64,000 nucleotides of DNA from Syntrophotalea acetylenivorans (GTDB lineage: Bacteria > Desulfobacterota > Desulfuromonadia > Desulfuromonadales > Syntrophotaleaceae), in contig NZ_CP015519.1 in assembly GCF_001887775.1 (NCBI RefSeq), positions 682,001-746,000 of the forward strand, written 5' to 3'. Each line of letters starts with the position of its first letter. The first letter of the stretch is position 1. The position numbers and the translations under genes are program-made. The notes under the pieces were generated by a model. It did not search any database. It had not been told where the DNA came from and saw only the letters and a program-made list of their open reading frames with translations. Shown one piece after another: positions 27,761-37,536 of this stretch.

Positions 27761-28942
27761 TTATGCTTTCGGTGTATCGGCAACAGACTGTATTTCCTCA
27801 TCCTGTTTCAAGTATACGGCCCCCTGGGCTGCCACCAGAGAGATAAAGAACCAGGTCGGTTTGCGATGAGCCCAGCCCAGTGTCATAACCCCTACAAGCC
27901 AGGTTGCAAAAATAAATATCCACAATCTCCTTTTGACTACGGGCATGTCTTTTAGCCCGTAAAGAGCTGCCAGAACAATAGCGATGAATAACAGCAGCCC
28001 GACAATTCCAAGGTCGACCATAATCGACAAAAACAAATTGTGGGGTGACATCGGAACCCCGAGAAATGGCTCAACACTAAAAGAAAAGGTGCCAATCCCC
28101 GACCCAAAGAACGGATCATGAAAAAATGCCTTCAGGCCACTTCGCCAGATGTTCATGCGCGAACCCAGATCACCGGCAGACACCTGACTGCCTATGGTCA
28201 TCAACCTGGCCCATGAATAGGATGGGATGTATTTTATTGTTAATAAGCTTGAAACAAGGACCAAAAGGAACAATGCACATTTATTGAACAATGATAGACG
28301 GGTAAAACTTGCAACCACAAAAAGCATCGCCACCATCAAGGCAATGAAGGCCGACCTTGAGGCCGTAAGTATGATTGCAATTGTCGCAAGGGGAACATAC
28401 AGGCGAAACAGCCAGGACATCCAATTGCCCTTCACCAGGGTCCCAAGATACCAGGCGATTGGAACACCGAGCGCTATGGTCAAACCGATATCGTTAGGGT
28501 CAAATCCGGCAGCTGAATAACGGAAATACGAACTCTGGGCCCCCTGGAAAAAAGCCATTGCTATGTTGATTATCGGTATCAGTGCTCCAAGAACATAGGC
28601 TTTAAGAAGCTGAATTTGCCGTTCTTCAGAAACAGCTATTTCCCAGACAATCCATACAAATACTCCCTGTTGGGCAAACAGTTTGATTGCATCCCGACTG
28701 CTGACAAGATCCCTGCTCCAGTAAAAAGTTGCCGTAATCCATATGAAAAAAAATACAAAAAGAATTTGAACAGGCCCAATCCTCCGTATCCTCTGTTTCT
28801 TGCATAATAAAAGCATTACAGCAGCGGCAACCAGAATACCGACAAACCGGGAGATCGTTCCGATGCCCGGCAATACGAGCATATTTTCTGCCGGAATCGA
28901 AAAAACAAGGAGCCAGAGAAGTCGAAATGCTAATTTATCCAC
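27761..28942 (-). CDS. O-antigen polymerase/ligase (Wzy)-like membrane protein
   Basis: The protein of about 393 residues has ten or more predicted helices and the Wzy_C loop signature: FFGSGIGTFSF, then MSPHNLFLSIMVDLGIVGLLL, where the His-Asn and following Asp/Gly are the conserved positions. It is the likely polymerase of the repeat unit flipped by the nearby Wzx. A GTG start at 28942 follows AGGGGAG and overlaps the upstream gene's stop (GTGGATAA), indicating coupling. Longer starts use TTG codons inside that gene and are less likely. Confidence 0.85.
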   Translation of the reverse strand: MDKLAFRLLWLLVFSIPAENMLVLPGIGTISRFVGILVAAAVMLLLCKKQRIRRIGPVQILFVFFFIWITATFYWSRDLVSSRDAIKLFAQQGVFVWIVWEIAVSEERQIQLLKAYVLGALIPIINIAMAFFQGAQSSYFRYSAAGFDPNDIGLTIALGVPIAWYLGTLVKGNWMSWLFRLYVPLATIAIILTASRSAFIALMVAMLFVVASFTRLSLFNKCALFLLVLVSSLLTIKYIPSYSWARLMTIGSQVSAGDLGSRMNIWRSGLKAFFHDPFFGSGIGTFSFSVEPFLGVPMSPHNLFLSIMVDLGIVGLLLFIAIVLAALYGLKDMPVVKRRLWIFIFATWLVGVMTLGWAHRKPTWFFISLVAAQGAVYLKQDEEIQSVADTPKA

Positions 28943-30053
28943 AACACTCCCCTTCAACAACTTTCAGATAATCGTTGACCGCCCACTCGGGTTCGTATCT
29001 TTTCATCAACCCGTCATCCAACATACCCTTTTCACTATCAAGACACTCGACAATGGCTTCGGCAAGCTGCCGGGCATCATCGACCGGAACCAGTTTACCA
29101 AGGGCACCACCCATAAGAATCTCTTCAGGACCGCTTCGGCAATTGGTAGAAACAACGGCCGCCCCGACGGCAAGGGCCTCGATAAGAACGGTCGGAAGAC
29201 CTTCCCACTTGGAAGAAAGAGCAAAAACAGCTGCCTTACTCATATATTTATAGGGGTTTATAACAAAACCAGGCAAGGCCACATCTTCGTCTAGATTCAA
29301 TTCAGATATTAGCTTTTCGAGGTCTGGTCTCAATTCTCCCTCTCCCAGAATCATCAACCGGGCAGCCTGTTTTTCTCTGACTAAAGAGAAAGCCTCTATT
29401 AATTTTGCATAATTTTTTTGTTCGCTCAGGCGGCCTACGGATAGGATGACAGGCGGCTCCTCTGAATTGAACCAGGGGTGTTCCAGGATTTCTGCAGCTT
29501 TTTCTAAAACCTCGGACGTTATCACCGGGTTATATATTACCTGTATTTTTTCAAGGGGAATCCCTGTGACTTCGGCATAGTCACCGGCCACCCCATTGGA
29601 GACCGCAACGATTGCATCAGCCCCGGGAAAAAACCTTCGGATCAAAAACGGGAAGAGCTTTCGTCTGGAAAAGAGCGGTGTTGTCTTCATTTTTTCGGAG
29701 ACGGTATTGTGCAGGGTAATGATAACCCGGGTTTGAACTCCAGCCAGCCGCTTGGCCCACAGGGCCGCGATATTGGCGTGATCCAGGGCAGAGATCAAAG
29801 CTTTTGGACGTTCTGTTCGAAGATATCGAACAAGTGCCGGCAAGCTTGTAAGCACCCTGGATGCCTTTAGATCCACCAGCCTGGCTTCTTCAGGGAGTTG
29901 GTCCAGAAAAGGCCCTTCGGCCCTTCCCAGGATAAAATCCACCTTGTGACCTTTACTGACAAACCCATGGGCCAGATTCAAAATGACCCGTTCGGCTCCT
30001 GCCCCGACAAGCAGAGGCAGAAAGAGGGCGATGCGATCTGATTGAGATTTCAT
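28935..30053 (-). CDS. GT4-family glycosyltransferase
   Basis: The 372-residue protein has an N-terminal GT-B loop (LPLLVGAGAERVILNLAHGF) and a C-terminal donor site with VILSVGRLSEQKNYAKLIEAF, RLMILGEGELRPDLEKL, KWEGLPTVLIEALAVGAAVV and STNCRSGPEEIL. The E-G-x-P-x-V-L-I-E-A pattern is standard GT4, often an N-acetylgalactosamine or related transferase in polysaccharide loci. The start ATG has GGGGGA upstream. Its end overlaps the start of the Wzy-like gene by 8 bases. Confidence 0.9.
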   Translation of the reverse strand: MKSQSDRIALFLPLLVGAGAERVILNLAHGFVSKGHKVDFILGRAEGPFLDQLPEEARLVDLKASRVLTSLPALVRYLRTERPKALISALDHANIAALWAKRLAGVQTRVIITLHNTVSEKMKTTPLFSRRKLFPFLIRRFFPGADAIVAVSNGVAGDYAEVTGIPLEKIQVIYNPVITSEVLEKAAEILEHPWFNSEEPPVILSVGRLSEQKNYAKLIEAFSLVREKQAARLMILGEGELRPDLEKLISELNLDEDVALPGFVINPYKYMSKAAVFALSSKWEGLPTVLIEALAVGAAVVSTNCRSGPEEILMGGALGKLVPVDDARQLAEAIVECLDSEKGMLDDGLMKRYEPEWAVNDYLKVVEGECCG

Positions 30054-30157
30054 TGGTCCCCCTGTATTTTGAAAGGTTGTCCTTTCACTGTGCTAACCTC
30101 TGTCGTATCTGTTCATTTATCCAGCTCCTGGAAAAATTCCTGGAAAAATACATATAC

Positions 30158-31582
30158 TCAAGGTACCCGCTGTATAAGGCGTGACAGGTGCCCCCTCATC
30201 CCTCCTACATTTAAAAGCCATAGCAGAACGCCAAAAACGACCGTACCCCAACTCACCTGAGCGGCAAGCTGTAAACCGCCGCGCAAGTTTTCAATGGGCA
30301 GCAGAGCCAGCACCATAATGAACGTTGCAAGAACCAACTTGGCAGCTTCTTTGCCCGGCCAGGGTAAAACAAAGACCTTCCGCCCCATAATCAAACTCAA
30401 GACAATACCTATTGCGTAAGCGACAACGGTCGCGTAAGCGGCTCCTATAAAGCCGAAGACCGGAATCCACCAAAGATTTAACGCAACATTAACGACAGCA
30501 GCGACCAGGGCAACCCACACTTGACCCATCGTATATTGCCCAAGCTGAAAACTAAGATCAAAATGGAAGGACTTGATTCCGGATAGAAAAGCTCCGAGAG
30601 CCACCCATGGGATCAGTCCGGTTGCCGCTTCGCGAAAAGCTTGCCCCAGAAAAACCTCCGCTATGTTGGGGGCCAGCAAAGCAAGACCTGCAGCAGCCGG
30701 CAGTGAAATAGTCAACAAAAGAATCGCATTTTTCGAAAGCTGAAGGTTTGCGGCTTCCTTGCCCTTTTGCTCCAGAGCACTGACTGCCAGGGGATATGCA
30801 GCGAGATTAACCACCATCATAAATATCCCCAGTGAATTACTGGCAAGATCGTAGCTAACGGAATATAGACCCGTAGCCTCGCTGTGAACCATATATCCCA
30901 GAAGAAAACGATCAGAACTTCGAACAATAAATTTCAACGCAAACGTCGCCGTTAGGGGCAATCCATAAAAGAGAAGTTGACGAAAAAGAGCCGAGCTCGC
31001 CAGCCGCAGTCGAACCGTTCGCCAGTCCCGCCAAACTTGCCAGATACCCGGCAAAACAAAACCTAATAGCAGCCCGTAAAGAAGGCCATTGACGCCCCAT
31101 CCCAAGTAGGCGAGTCCACCCCCTACCCCCAGAGCGATAACTGCCTTAAGAAGGGCCAGAAGCCCATACTGGCTTGGGGAAAAACGGCATCGAACAAGCT
31201 CCTTGTTAAGTTCGAAGAATGCGCTGCCCCAGAGCAAAATCAACCCAATCGCTACAAACCAGCGGAGCAACGGATCAACCATAAAGAACAAGGCAATGAC
31301 AGTTGAAATCCCTGTCAATACAACCAAACCGACAAAACCAATAAAAATCGTGGAAAGGAAGACGTCCTGCTCTTCTTTGTAGGCCGGTAAAAACCTTAGT
31401 AACCCAAGGCTCAGCCAGCGAAAAAGCACCACATTGAACAACCCTACCCCGGCGACTACCAGAGCGTACTGACCGTAAGCTTCAGGTGAAACGAGTCGAG
31501 TCAATACAGGTATCGCCAACAGATTGACTGCCCCGGACAGTCCGCAAGCGACAAAATATAAAGCACTGTGTTTTAAAAGCAT
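30158..31582 (-). CDS. Wzx-type polysaccharide flippase (MOP superfamily)
   Basis: The 474-residue protein is almost wholly hydrophobic, with about 12-14 helices. It opens with the usual MOP first-helix pattern (FVACGLSGAVNLLAIPVLTRLVSPEAYGQYAL). Such proteins flip undecaprenyl-linked repeat units to the periplasm. It is the first gene of the second minus-strand EPS block, so a promoter is expected in the 700-base gap to its right. Together with the downstream Wzy it makes this block a complete Wzx/Wzy assembly unit. Confidence 0.9.
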   Translation of the reverse strand: MLLKHSALYFVACGLSGAVNLLAIPVLTRLVSPEAYGQYALVVAGVGLFNVVLFRWLSLGLLRFLPAYKEEQDVFLSTIFIGFVGLVVLTGISTVIALFFMVDPLLRWFVAIGLILLWGSAFFELNKELVRCRFSPSQYGLLALLKAVIALGVGGGLAYLGWGVNGLLYGLLLGFVLPGIWQVWRDWRTVRLRLASSALFRQLLFYGLPLTATFALKFIVRSSDRFLLGYMVHSEATGLYSVSYDLASNSLGIFMMVVNLAAYPLAVSALEQKGKEAANLQLSKNAILLLTISLPAAAGLALLAPNIAEVFLGQAFREAATGLIPWVALGAFLSGIKSFHFDLSFQLGQYTMGQVWVALVAAVVNVALNLWWIPVFGFIGAAYATVVAYAIGIVLSLIMGRKVFVLPWPGKEAAKLVLATFIMVLALLPIENLRGGLQLAAQVSWGTVVFGVLLWLLNVGGMRGHLSRLIQRVP

Positions 31583-32281
31583 CGGGCATAATCCCGGTTA
31601 AAATCCGGGACCCTCTTTGAAGAAACTCCCTGGAAGATCTCTCAACTCTCAAGGCAATTTATTTATAGGTAGACGCTTTCTACGAGACTCCTCATATTAT
31701 TTTCTTCATTGTGATATTGCTTAACCAAGGCCCACGCCATCATGCTGGACAACTTGAAGCCAGCGATTCAGGTAACCCTGCTGTTCTTACAACAATAGAA
31801 CACTTGAAACCCGATTCAAGGGGTAGCCCCTAAAAGAGGCTGATTGAGAAAATTACGAGGTAGAACAATAAGGAAAGAGAGTCCCTGAACAGGAACCCAT
31901 TTAATCTTGCAGGAAAATTTCAGTAGAAAATGAAAACAGCATTAAAGAAAGTGGTTAGTTCATACCGTATGTTTCGAAAGCGGCTACCATACCTAACCGG
32001 GCTCGCTCATATGCCTCTGGCTACAAACCGCTGACAAATATATAGAACGGTACTCAAGAAATCATGAAAACAATTGACAAGGAAAACACTTTTGTACAAA
32101 CCCAATATTGCAAGTAAATCGCTAATGATCTGCTATCATTGGTTAAAAGGTAATCGGAATCTAGCATCGACGAGAATTCAAAAAGCATCCCAGGCAAATG
32201 CTAGACACTTGGGAAAAATTCTTTTGTGGTTGAAAGTAAGATACATGTCGATTCCCGGCCGCCTATTTCACTATCGAAACT
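31583..32281. other. Divergent intergenic region between Wzx and the plus-strand beta-helix lipoprotein
   Basis: About 700 bases with no convincing gene. A 72-codon plus-strand frame (32074-32292) overlaps the next gene and has no ribosome site. On the minus strand GGGCCTTGGTTAAGCA (about 31714-31729) weakly resembles a sigma-54 site but lacks the TT before GC. TTGACA occurs near 32075 on the plus strand without a good -10. The region must contain promoters for both neighbours, but none is clear. Confidence 0.4.
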
Positions 32282-33778
32282 ATGGAACTTAAACTAGAAA
32301 AAAAATCAAGTCTGGCAATATTAATTGTGTTCCTCCTTACTGCTATTCTTCTTTCCATTTTTGCTTGTTCGGAATTGAATTTGGCATCAGGGCATTCGAC
32401 CGCCCCACTCCCTGAAGCACAAAGCCATTATGGTAGCAGCAGAGATATTATCAATATTCCTTCGGTTAAGACTCTCAGCAATTCCTCCCTCTGGCCAAAA
32501 CGAACCTTAAAAGTTTTTCCAGGCGCTGAAGGTTTTGGAACAGAGACCCCGGCTGGACGGGGTGGAAAAATCGTTAAAGTAACAAACCTTAAAGACAATG
32601 GTCGCGGTTCCTTGCGCAGGGCAATAAATACAAAGGGTCCAAAAATTATTGTATTTGAAGTAGCGGGAACCATTGAACTTGAATCAAACATAATAATCAG
32701 TCATCCCTATTGCACAATCGCCGGACAAACAGCACCACCACCAGGCATAACTATTAAAAATTATGGAATCAAAATTTCCGCTCACGACATTTTGATACAG
32801 CATCTGAGAATAAGACCTGGCGACCAGGGGAAAACCAGGGATGGCCGCTGGGACAACCTGGACGCTCTTCAGCTCAATTCTGGTGCCGGAAATGTGGTAA
32901 TCGATCATGTTTCCGCCAGTTGGGCAGCAGACGAAAACGTAAGCACCTGGACGGGTGGGATGAACAATGTCACTTTTTCCAACTGTATTATCAGCGAAGG
33001 GCTGCACAATTCCATTCACACTGAACAACCTCATTCTAAGGGATTGTTGATTGGACCCAATTCCGGAAATGTTTCAATAATTAGCAACCTGATGGCGCAC
33101 AATTTTGACCGGGTGCCGCAAATCCAGGGAGGCAATAATGTTGTAGCCGTCAATAATCTGATTTATGAGGGTGGCGCATATGCCTTTGTTGATCTGACCG
33201 ACCCCTATAAAGGAGGTCCGATAAGGGCCAATTTCCAAAGCAACATCTTTATAGATGGCCCTGCCACCTCCGGGAAAAGAATTTTTGCCTTAGCCGATAA
33301 CCTCCACCCGAAATCCCTGTTTTTCCAGCAAAACAATATCCACATCAATCGCTCTGGGACCCAGGTACCTGTTCTGATCAGGGACAATACACCTGGTGGG
33401 ATAGAGACTACCGAATCCCCAATTTCGATTTCAGGAATAACTGTAAGGGATCTTGCGGTATTGGAGGATCATGTTTTAGCTACCGCCGGCGCTCGCCCCG
33501 GAGAGAGAGGAACTCCCGACGCAGATCCCGTTGATGAAAGAATCGTCAAACAGGTAAAAAGCCGCACCGGCAAGCAGATCGACTGTGTAGAAGGCTGCGA
33601 CAATTCTTCTCCAAATGGATGGCCAGCCCCTCAAGTATCAAAAAGAGCATTCCCTATCCCACCCTATCCCCATGATGATTTTGATGCCGATGGGTATTCA
33701 AATATCGAAGAGGTATTGCATCACATGGCCGAAACGGTAGAAAAATCCAACAAGAATGTTAAATGGTGGCGATGGTAG
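32282..33778 (+). CDS. Secreted pectate-lyase-like beta-helix lipoprotein (PelB/PL1-like)
   Basis: The 498-residue protein begins with a signal peptide ending in a lipobox-like IFAC and then a short linker. From residue about 75 it has the PL1-type beta-helix: FPGAEGFGTETPAGRGGKIV, VTNLKDNGRGSLRRAI, NVVIDHVSASWAADENVSTW, NLMAHNFDRVPQIQGGNN. The C-terminus carries an EF-hand-like calcium loop DFDADGYSNIEEVLHHM. The RxPxxR-type motif keeps the first Arg but has Gln-Gly for the second, so activity on pectate is doubtful. It has no FN3 or N-terminal helical domain, unlike its two paralogues on the other strand. No strong ribosome site precedes the ATG. Confidence 0.85.
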   Translation: MELKLEKKSSLAILIVFLLTAILLSIFACSELNLASGHSTAPLPEAQSHYGSSRDIINIPSVKTLSNSSLWPKRTLKVFPGAEGFGTETPAGRGGKIVKVTNLKDNGRGSLRRAINTKGPKIIVFEVAGTIELESNIIISHPYCTIAGQTAPPPGITIKNYGIKISAHDILIQHLRIRPGDQGKTRDGRWDNLDALQLNSGAGNVVIDHVSASWAADENVSTWTGGMNNVTFSNCIISEGLHNSIHTEQPHSKGLLIGPNSGNVSIISNLMAHNFDRVPQIQGGNNVVAVNNLIYEGGAYAFVDLTDPYKGGPIRANFQSNIFIDGPATSGKRIFALADNLHPKSLFFQQNNIHINRSGTQVPVLIRDNTPGGIETTESPISISGITVRDLAVLEDHVLATAGARPGERGTPDADPVDERIVKQVKSRTGKQIDCVEGCDNSSPNGWPAPQVSKRAFPIPPYPHDDFDADGYSNIEEVLHHMAETVEKSNKNVKWWRW

Positions 33779-33813
33779 AGGGTCAACTAAGATAGCCCTG
33801 CCTTTTCACATAA

Positions 33814-33851
33814 AAACAGGGGATGAATCAAGTTTGATTCACCCCCTGTTT
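33814..33851. terminator. Bidirectional terminator between convergent beta-helix genes
   Basis: An 18-base inverted repeat (AAACAGGGGATGAATCAA and its near-perfect partner ending in CCCCCTGTTT) with one mismatch lies between the plus-strand lyase-like gene and the minus-strand paralogue. Both flanks carry A/T runs, so it can serve either direction. Confidence 0.85.
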
Positions 33852-33929
33852 GGTTCAACCTATGGGAAAGGCCTTAAATTTTAACCTGTAGCATTTCCCT
33901 TTTATACTTTTAATAAACTGCGCCCTGAC

Positions 33930-35520
33930 TTACCTTCCTTCAACCTGCATGGCCATCTGATGCAAGACTTCTTCAAGGTTGGTGTAGCCGTCGCCATCGC
34001 TGTCACCGTTCGGGGACGAAGGAATGTACTGATCGAAATCCCGCGAGGTCGAAGAATAGCTGGGCCACAGGCCGCTGGAGTGGTTTTTCCGAGAACCGGT
34101 GCCGCTGTATACCTCGGAGACGATCCGTGCGTCGACATCGTCCCGCTGCGCAGGACGGCTGCCGGCATAGGTCAAGACCGAGTCCGCCACCTGACCGCTC
34201 GCCAGAGGAGTGTAGTCGGAAATCACGAGGGGCGGCGAGCTGACCCGGCAACCGGCGCTGTCCTTAATCAGATAGGACGGACGGCTCAGATTGACGTTAT
34301 CGTCTGCATAAAACGCTGAACCGGAAGCCAGGTTGGATTCGGCTTTGATGGCGTAAGCGCCGGAAGCCGACTGCGGACCGTCGACGAAGACATTGCCCTG
34401 ATAGGTGGCCAGAGTCTTTTCGCTGACGTAATTGCGGGTCATGTTGGAGATAGAGTAGCTATCCCCGCAGTTGTACATGACGTTGTTGGCGATAACGGTG
34501 CTGGTTCCACCCTTGAGCTGGGGGTTGCGATCAACATTGTGAGCAAACAGGTTGCCGATGATGGCCACGCGCTTGGGGTTGTTGCTGCTGCCGCCGATCA
34601 GCAGACCCTTGGAGTGGGAACCTTCCGAATGGGCCGAGTTCACCAGGGCTTCACCAATAAGACAGTTACTGAAGGTAATGTCATGGGCGTTCGAGGCCCA
34701 GGTACTGGAGTTTTCGTCGATACCCCAGGACCAGGAGCAATGATCGATGACGATATTACTGGAGCCACTGCCGGTAATCTGCAAAGCGTCCTTATTGTCC
34801 CAGGAACCGTCCGAAGATCGGCCATCGTCACCCACCCTGATGGCGATATGTTGCATCAGAATGTTAGAGGCGGTAATTCGCACACCATGTCCTTTGAGCA
34901 TGATGCCGGGAAAAGGCGCCGTTTGTCCGGCAATAGTGACATTACCATTGGATATTCTCAGATCGCTGTTCAGATTGATCGCACCGCCAACCTCAAACAC
35001 GATAGTCCGTGTACCGGAAGCATCTATGGCAGCTCTCAAGGAACCCAAGCCACTGTCATTGAGGTTGGTGACTTTAATGATTTGACCGCCACGACCAGCC
35101 GTGGTTTCAGTGCCGAAACCTACCGCGCCGGGAAAGGCCTTGACAGAGCCGCCAGTGGAGCTGGGGGTTCTACCCCACCGGAACCATCACTGGAATCTCC
35201 GCCCGAAGATCCGGAGTCGCCGCCGGAAGTATCGGCAGGGATCGTCTCGGAAAGTTCGTTGGACAAAGGCACCTGATGAGGATCGGCCTGTAGCCAGCGG
35301 GCCTGGACCTTGAAAGTATGTGCCACGCCGCTGGAAAGCCCTGTGATCACAGTGCTTGTTGCAGTGGTGCGCCAGTCGGTTCCGGTGTCCACGCTGTCGA
35401 TGATTATGTCGTAACCGCCGGAAGGAACATCGCTGGTGCCAGCAGGCAGACTCCAATTCAGAACGAAGCTGCTACCATCCACCTCTACGCTGTCCAGAAT
35501 GGGAGCAGGATAAGTAGTCG
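33930..35520 (-). repeat. Direct repeat, copy A (FN3 plus beta-helix segment)
   Basis: About 1.6 kb encoding one FN3 module, linker and beta-helix is highly similar at DNA level to 37537-39117 in the same orientation. Long runs match with scattered third-position changes. Confidence 0.75.
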
Positions 35521-36535
35521 GCTCCGGTTCGGGCACAATCACGCCTTGAACCGTGATATCGCCGGCAAGATCGAGCTGGGGATATTGAGTTCCGTCGATG
35601 TCAGGCAAAATATCATGGTTAACAGCTTCCTCGATGGCAGCGTCACCGCGATTTTCCAGCACATAGTAATGCAGTGTCAATTCGGTAAGGCTATCGTTGA
35701 GCACGGCAATTTCGCCCACCAGGTCCACCGGGTCTGCGATATCACCGTCCCGGGCAGCAATAGTCAAGGTTTCAACGGTATTGCTGGTTGCGCTGATCAG
35801 GTGGTCGAGGGTCACTGGACTGGAAAAATCTATCAAAGTGTCGCTTAGTTCACTTTGAACCTCCTGGTAACGGCTCAAACTGAGCCCATATTTGACCATA
35901 TCGGCAGCTTCACCAAGGTAAGCGACGACACCAGGATCACCAGGGCCATAGTTAAAATTATCGAGCCGCAGGAGGAAACTATTCACTGCCATGCTTGCCT
36001 GCAGCAGAACCAAATCGTCATCTGTGAACGTTTCAAGGCCGGCCAGCCCTACCATTGGGTCGTTATAGAGATCGCCTTCCTGCAGGCCGCTGATCCCAGC
36101 ATCTTCCAGCATGGCGATCACTTGTCCAGATGAAAACCCGTTTGCAAGCAAGGTTGTCAGGGGTGAAGCCACCAGCGCTCCGGAATGATCAGCTATCCCC
36201 CGCAGAGAACCCTCGTAGGGCTTGCCCGCATGGGTCCCTTTCTGGTCTTCCTTGATGCGTATTGTCGAATCGGTTCGGATCGTTTGTGGAAATCTGAAAT
36301 TGCCCTCCGCATCGGAGATAGAGGACCTTTGCAACACCTGCTCTTCAGGGGACACTTCCTCAAATACCGCTCCCACGATATAGGGGTCTACGGCTACACC
36401 GGAAGTACCACCACTAACTGAAGCACTGTCACTACCTCCACCTCCACCACCACCGCCACCGCCGCAGCCGGGCAACAACAGCATTACGGCGACTAAAATC
36501 ATCCAACTCGTTCTAAATATCTTTTGCTTCTTCAT
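33930..36535 (-). pseudogene. Secreted FN3 and beta-helix (PL1-like) lipoprotein, frameshifted
   Basis: Restored, this is an 868-residue lipoprotein: signal peptide with lipobox LPGC followed by ten glycines, a small beta domain (about 40-105, SDAEGNFRFP), a helical domain starting SPLTTLLANGFSSGQV, one FN3 module (about 340-430), a Gly/Ser linker and a PL1-like beta-helix with IDHCSWSWGIDENSSTW and DRNPQLKGG, ending in a calcium loop DSDGDGYTNLEEV. Translation currently stops at 35120 because of a missing base in the run at 35163-35167 (five present; the paralogue at 37537-40815 reads on as P-P-S-S). It has its own sigma-54 promoter and an AAAGGA site before the ATG. Confidence 0.85.
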
Positions 36536-36709
36536 TTGTACATCCTTTCATAAAGCCTGTTTTGAACTTTATGACTCTGGTTAAAGGGATCGATTCAATA
36601 CCAATCCGAAAGTCGTCTCCCCCTGCTACCATCCAAGCATTGCACCTGCGCTCGACAGCGCTAACTTATATAGCTTTTTTTGAACTACGATTATGTTTCC
36701 TGCATTAAT

Positions 36710-36725
36710 AGCAAAGGAGATGCCA
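36710..36725 (-). promoter_or_regulatory. Sigma-54 (-24/-12) promoter for the frameshifted beta-helix lipoprotein
   Basis: The minus strand reads TGGCATCTCCTTTGCT, an excellent match to TGGCAYRNNNNTTGCW with exactly ten bases between the invariant GG and GC. It lies 175 bases before the ATG at 36535, almost the same distance as the twin promoter at 40986-41001 from its gene. Transcription should need RpoN and an enhancer-binding activator. Confidence 0.85.
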
Positions 36726-37416
36726 AAACCTTGGATGTAATAATTCGCAACCCTAGTTCCGTCAATTTTGAGGCAATGTATTATCAGCTAGTTACACAGG
36801 TTGGAAACTGCCAACACTTTGAGATGTTTGGTTAATTAAGGATTGATAGAGATGTGATTAGTATTTTCCATATCAATAAATGAATGGTTTTAATAACTTG
36901 CACAGTAATTTTAAAAAGTGTCAAAAACTGGTTTCAGCATCGGCCTTCTCGCTTAGATACTCAATGTTCATGACTGTTTCTTTGGTTTTATATAGAAAAA
37001 AAATGGTTATTGTAAATCTGCCTCGTGTGTTATGAAACTCTCATCTGTTTTACAATTCAACCACCGATTCGGTCATCTGAATGTCACCCATGAGCGACGC
37101 TGGAATATGAACGTTTAAGAAAGGCCTGACAACACCCTTTTAAAACTGTTGTCTATTTGTGACAAACCTGCGCAAATACGCAAAACTGCAGCTAATAGTC
37201 GAAAGGCCTGGAGAAACAAACTGAAAACTATAAGTAGAAGTTCTCGGACATTACTGGTCGAATGGCCCAGTTTTAGAAATATCCTGAAGCGCGAAACCGA
37301 GCCTAGAACTCTCTTCACCTAAATACCCAAACCTTTCCTCTTGATTTACAATTGCGAACAGAAATACTGCCTATCATCCATTCCAGGGCAATACAATTTT
37401 CTAGCTCTAATATAGA
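36726..37416. other. Intergenic region upstream of the sigma-54 promoter
   Basis: About 690 bases without a credible gene. The part next to the promoter (36770-36830) shares fragments with the region upstream of the twin promoter (for example a CAGTTACAYAG-type stretch), a plausible activator-binding area. A short hairpin GACAAC/GTTGTC occurs at about 37126-37154. AAAGGCCTG occurs twice (about 37120 and 37201). Nothing else was recognised. Confidence 0.4.
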
Positions 37417-37458
37417 AAAAGGGGGGGAAGAATCAGAACTGATTCTTCCCCCCCTTTT
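37417..37458. terminator. Strong terminator with 20-base perfect stem
   Basis: A perfect inverted repeat: AAAA, seven G, then AAGAATCAG, a two-base centre, and the exact complement ending in seven C and TTTT. It lies 78 bases past the stop of the 1092-residue minus-strand gene and has T-rich flanks on both strands, so it works for that gene and would also block plus-strand transcription. Confidence 0.93.
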
Positions 37459-37536
37459 ATTGTGCAATGCTTGGAAAATGCTCATGGATTACCAGGGGAG
37501 CATTTCCCTTATGTGCTTAAGTATAAGCAGACATTT

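Noticed and set aside
31714-31729. Sigma-54-like GGGCCTTGGTTAAGCA upstream of Wzx (minus strand)
   Set aside because: GG-N10-GC spacing is right, but the -24 box is GGGCC and the TT before GC is AA, so the match is too poor.
32074-32292. 72-codon plus-strand frame before the beta-helix lipoprotein
   Set aside because: No ribosome site, no recognisable product, and it overlaps the start of the next gene.
36726-37416. Cyclic-di-GMP (GEMM) riboswitch, looked for here and in other gaps because such riboswitches are common in this group
   Set aside because: No match to the conserved GEMM core was found by eye in any intergenic region.
37417-37458. Mobile-element terminal inverted repeat
   Set aside because: The 20-base palindrome has a two-base centre and T-rich flanks and lies just past a gene end: a terminator. 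No transposase is nearby.
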